Assembly (NCBI RefSeq): GCF_025698545.1
Contig: NC_068576.1
Location: forward strand, 53,168,390-53,232,389
Source of the DNA: Gossypium raimondii
Lineage: Eukaryota; Streptophyta; Magnoliopsida; Malvales; Malvaceae
Direction: 5' to 3'
Length of the DNA: 64,000 nt
Under the pieces are notes generated by a model. That model was not told where the DNA came from, searched no databases, and worked only from the letters and a program-made list of their open reading frames with translations. Shown in pieces: positions 59,638 to 64,000 of the stretch. Position 1 is the stretch's first letter, and every line of letters starts with the position of its first letter. A program made the translations under genes and the position numbers.

Positions 59638-60072
59638 TGGAGGCATTATCTTTTACCCCAACTTGAGAAACTGATGACGATGATGGTGGGATCAAAGAGA
59701 TCGCTGAAACTTGATTTTTGTTGGTGGTTGTAGATCTTTTTGTCAAGTACTATGATGGTTTGAAGTATAAAAAGATGACAATATCGTGTAAAGTGGAGTT
59801 GCAGATAGGAGTTTCCTCACTGATGACTAGCAAACAAAAGTAGTACGGAGAGATATTGGGAGAAATAACTTTCTAATCATACAATTTGATACATAGATTT
59901 TAATTCGTACCTCCACAAGCATTGAGCCAGCAAAACGAGCCAAGCTAGTTGACATTAAGGTTAATAGCATGTCTCTTGGAGAACATCATCCCCTTATTGC
60001 TTTTATTTTCTTTAGTGAGGAGAAAACAAGTTAGCGGTTGTAAAATAAGTTTTAACAAGTTGTACGATCGGT
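59638..60072. other. convergent 3' intergenic region
   Basis: 435 bp between the stop of the LRR kinase (+) and the stop of the IBA57 gene (-). Both 3' UTRs must lie here, perhaps overlapping. There is no other feature. Confidence 0.6.
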
Positions 60073-62003
60073 CTATGCAACAGCAGTATGTTGTTGATCT
60101 TGAAACCATTCTGCAGGCCACCAATCTGGTCTAATTGCCATAACCTTTATATCTTCTTGCCCCTGTATCGTCAATGTGTCTTTGAATGCATCGTCAAGCC
60201 GCAAGACACCCATTCCACGAAAGCCAAGTGCAGTGGTTACACTCCCTAGCTTCTTACCAGAGGCAGTGTTGATCACCTCTGAACCAGGGGTAACTTTCCC
60301 CTCCACCTCTGAAAAAACAAAATGTATCAGTTGTGTTGTTGTAAGATAATTAACTTCATTGAAGCCCGACGGAGGGAGACTACCTTTTCCGTTATTATCG
60401 AGAAATTTTAAAGGAAGCAAACGCTTGCGAATAACCCCCCTATGGTGTGTACGAGCTATAAGTTCTTGCCCCACATAGCACCCTTTATCGAAACTGATTG
60501 CGTTTAGACCTGCGAAATTGTATTCGAGTGGAATCGCTTCCCCTAAACAACAAAACGATGTCAAAACTGAGACCAGATAGATGAAACATCTTATAATAAA
60601 TTGAAGAAACAAAAATAAGATGAATAGCCATAAAGCAAAAACAGCACCTTTGGGAATTTCAGTTGAGCCCTCAGCAATTCCCTTCTCTAATCTCCACATA
60701 AGGTAATTCTCCTCATCTGTTTCTTTATCCGACTCAACTAATGGCGCTGCAACAGACAAAAAAAATAGGAAATTGCTCTAAGGCTTTAAGCAATAGGTGA
60801 GTTGCATGACTTATTAAGAAACAATGCCATCCTAAATCGATTATTATCTCGAAGCCATGACTTGTATTTAAAACGTAAATTAAGAATGAATTTCAGCCGC
60901 AACAAAAGATCGGTGAACTCACGCATTGTACCAGACGGAAAAATCCCCCTAAAACCTAGACAACCTAATCTGGGATCCTTAAACCATTGCCATCCAACAT
61001 CACTGCTATGTGAAGCTGACATGTCAGCACGATCAACACCACCACCCCAACCAACGGAATCCGCCTCTGGTTCCTCGACAGTAGGGGTTTTTCCAGAAAG
61101 GTCACGCCCGTACCTCTGCCAGCAACTGAAGTCTTCTGCCACATTATCAATATCTACTTTAGACCTCAACCGGTATCTGCAACAGCAAAAACAGGAACAG
61201 TCATTAATTGAAATTCTAATGTTAGCATTACTATAAAAGACAAGCACGTTTCTCTAGCTGGTAGTACTATAGTCATGCAATGAAGATACAATAACATTTT
61301 CAGATATATCTCTTTAACAAATTATTTTTGAAAGAAACAACAGCGCCGTAAGAATTCCATACTGATTATGAATTTAACAAATAATAATACTTTGAGGAAT
61401 CGCTAAGACATGCAGAATAATAAGTTATCTGATAAAGCTAAAAACACAGAAAAATTGACCATGAAACTTAACCGAGAGATCCTATGAAATTCAAATGCAG
61501 AAGATAGACAACAGAAATTTATCCTTTTGAAAATCAACATTTAAAAAATTCAGGAAAATAAAAACTAAAAATACCCACTTCTTAAGAGTCGCCAACAACC
61601 CATCCGAGATCGAGTTATCAACATCAGCTAAAATCTCCACCGACCCACCAGACCCATTACCTGGACCCGACCCAGTCCTGTCCAGCTTCTCCTCCGGCCG
61701 GGGCGGCCTATATAAGAACAAGTCATACAAAAACCTTCCTTGAGGCGTCAAAAGAGCTGCATACATAGGAGGAACTACAACAGAGGCCACGTTCGGCGTA
61801 GGAATGGGGGAGTTCTCTTCACGTGGGGGTTCACCGAACCTCCGTACATCGTTTGATAAAAGACCCTGAAGGAATTTGATGGTGTCGGGTCCTGAAAACC
61901 GGATTACAGAGCGGGATTTTAAGTGAGAGCATAGTGGACCAGCGTTTTGGAGGCTGTGAAGGCAACGATGGTGGGAGAGAAGAGAGGACCTGAAACGGTG
62001 CAT
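60073..62003 (-). CDS. IBA57: IBA57/YgfZ-type Fe-S cluster assembly factor, mitochondrial
   Basis: Minus strand, five exons: 61579-62003, 60923-61176, 60648-60746, 60384-60542 and 60073-60308; together 390 aa with matching phases. The N-terminus ([18 protein letters not shown]) is basic and hydroxylated, a likely mitochondrial presequence. The folate-binding GcvT-like fold follows ([24 protein letters not shown] onwards), and the family signature KGCYVGQE is at 279-286 with C281. IBA57 works with ISCA1/ISCA2 in mitochondrial [4Fe-4S] cluster assembly; the bacterial relative is YgfZ. The Arabidopsis gene is annotated as a putative transferase, At4g12130, and is essential for embryo development as I recall. 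The exon 1 frame is open upstream to 62144, but the Met at 62003 gives the best targeting peptide. Confidence 0.93.
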
Positions 62004-64000
62004 TTCGGAGTCGTTTTGGACTGGAGATTTGAATTGTTTCTGTGAGGGTTTAAAGGAAGAAATGCAGGGGTTTAGAAGTGTTCGTCGTGGGCAACTTGGA
62101 TGGTGGACACGTGGGCAGTCGGTCGAGTTTTTGATACGTGGCACACTGACACGCTAACGTTGTTGTTCGGAGGAAGAAAAGACACCAGATGTTCGATGAA
62201 ATTCTTGAATGAGATTGGATTTGTTAGAATTCTGAAGAAGAACATGGGCTTTGGGTTTATATTTGCATATATTGAGCAGTTGACATGGCAATGTGTCAGG
62301 TCTTTGTACCATTTACCACTCCAGTCCCTGGGGCTTAGGCTTCCTGCCTAATCTTTTCTTTTTGGGCAATGCGGCTTCCTGCCAAATCTATTTTTGTTCG
62401 ATAACATTTTTTTTAATTAAAAAAAGATGTTGGGCCTTTAATTCTCAGCCTACTTTTAGTTTAATTGGATGTAAAATATGTGTATTTAAAAATAACATAT
62501 AATAAATAATAAAATATATAGTTTAAAATTAATTAATAATAACACATAAAATATGTATGGTATTAAAATGAAAAAAATAGATTAAATTGTGATTAAAATA
62601 AAATTTAAACTCATAAATACATCAAGTTAAGAATACAAAATAAGTACAATTATTTATCGTGGTGTTGTCATCAATTTTGAGTTCAAATCCCATCATGTTG
62701 CTGTCACCAACGTAATTATCATGGGTTCAAATCTCATCATATATATATTTTTATTGTTTTTGTTTTTAATTTAAGAGACTAGAATAATTCTGAATAATAT
62801 AACTTATTTTTTAAAATATTATTTTTATAATTTTCCTAACCGAGTTGGTGCCCGATTGACTCTTGACACCAACTCAATTAAATTTTTTATTAATAGTACA
62901 GATTTCGTAAATGAGAAAAAAATCATTATTATAAAATATTATATTTAAAAACTATGAAAATTTATCAAAATTTGATATAATTTCTAAACAAATCATAATA
63001 AATTAGAAAATAATAAGTGTTTAAACATACTCAAATCACAACCTCCAATTTGCTGGAATAATAAGAATGTTAATTAAACAGATATTCAGTGGACCATAAT
63101 AATTGATCATTAGCACTTATAAAAACAATTTATTAAAATGGATTAGATACGATAACTTGTTTGGGTGTTGGGGATGTGTTGTTTGTATGAAATCCACAGT
63201 TTTGAGATACGTAAAATTGGCATTTGATCATTCTTTAATATTTAATAGGGTTCCATCCTAAAAACAAATATGTAGTGTTAGGAAATGTGGATTTGTAAAA
63301 ACTAATTAGGCTCGGCCGCCAAAAAGGATTAGCCTAATTCTTAAATGGTCCTAGTCAGTTATAAACTTTTTCTCAGGTTTTTTTTTTTTTTTTGCAGCTT
63401 CTCCTCTTCTCTTGTTATGTGTCCACGTGTAGAATTTAATTTTAAATGTTTTTATATTTACCTATTAATGTTTTATTTAGAAATTACAAAATTATTATAT
63501 GATATCGCGACGTTAAACATATCATGTCGTGATGAAAAATGATCTACAATGTCATAGTGAGACAAGGAATTCCCTCATGTCGCGACGTCTACCTTATAAT
63601 TTTAATACTTTACAATTCAGTCTTGGGTAAGCTTTAGAGCTTTCGTATTATTTGCTTATAACACATGTTTTTGCATGTCTAATGACATGAAATAATATTT
63701 AAATGGATCGTAGTTGCTCCAACAATGAATGTGACACCTTATAACTCAGACTCGACAATCGTGTTGGGTATAAGGCATTACACAATACAGATTTAAAGGT
63801 TAAAAAAACGAAAATTTAAATAAAAAGCTAAAATAAATTTTTTCATAAAGTCGAAAGACTAAATAGATCATTATACTTTGTTTAAATCCTATAATCAACC
63901 ACTTAAAATGTTAATTGACTTTATACCTAGTGAAAAGATAGAACTAAAGTTTTGTTTCATTTTGTAATGAAAATTTTACCTAAATATGTAATCATGGTGT
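62004..64000. other. IBA57 upstream region and AT-rich intergenic DNA
   Basis: 62004-62150 is the IBA57 leader and promoter side. 62640-62740 holds two B-box-like words (GAGTTCAAATCCC and GGGTTCAAATCTC), perhaps a worn SINE. A poly-T run lies at about 63379-63395. The rest is AT-rich with no gene. Confidence 0.5.
63480..63850. mobile_element. possible LTR-retrotransposon relic
   Basis: Repeated TCGCGACGT / TGTCGTGA words (63505-63590) and a TGTGACACC...GGTATAAGGCATTACAC stretch (63731-63785) resemble ends of gypsy-type LTRs known from plant genomes. No matched flanks or coding part are visible. This is a weak call. Confidence 0.25.

Overview
This is a plant nuclear window. It is AT-rich, its genes have introns with GT-AG borders, and transposon debris lies between them. 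Seven gene families can be named; all are land-plant types. Repeat content and gene order fit a core eudicot, and I suspect Malvaceae (Gossypium-like), but that species guess rests on memory of repeat families and is not proven here. There is no bacterial, viral or CRISPR content.

Layout. 1-10 kb: a SINE, a non-autonomous CACTA element with dense subterminal repeats and a telomere-like core, LINE RNase H remnants, and a long hairpin split by a later insertion. 10.1-11.0 kb: an R2R3-MYB gene of the MYB42/MYB85/ODORANT1 type (+). 15.1-28.9 kb: three solo LTRs of one large-LTR family (one +, two -), with a twin-CX9C (CHCH) protein gene at 19.85-20.4 kb (+) between the first two. 29.0-33.2 kb: a 4.2-kb PIF/Harbinger-like Pack-type element carrying bZIP gene exons with their introns. 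34.8-36.7 kb: a CYP706-family P450 (+). 40.7-44.5 kb: a nine-exon maspardin-like alpha/beta hydrolase (+). 46.2-46.7 kb: a CML13/14-like EF-hand protein (-), with two different hAT-type MITEs side by side in its promoter. 47.9-57 kb: AT-rich desert with MITEs, a tiny ORF and a 1-kb plastid-DNA mosaic (NUPT). 57.0-59.6 kb: an LRR receptor-like pseudokinase (+). 60.1-62.0 kb: an IBA57/YgfZ-type Fe-S assembly factor (-), convergent with the kinase gene.

The genes do not form one pathway. What links them is position: MYB42, CYP706, the maspardin-like gene and IBA57 have close homologues that, as I recall the locus names, lie in the same short stretch of Arabidopsis chromosome 4 (about At4g12130-At4g12350). 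The window therefore looks like a conserved block inflated by transposons. Exon borders were set by eye from splice signals and protein-family continuity.
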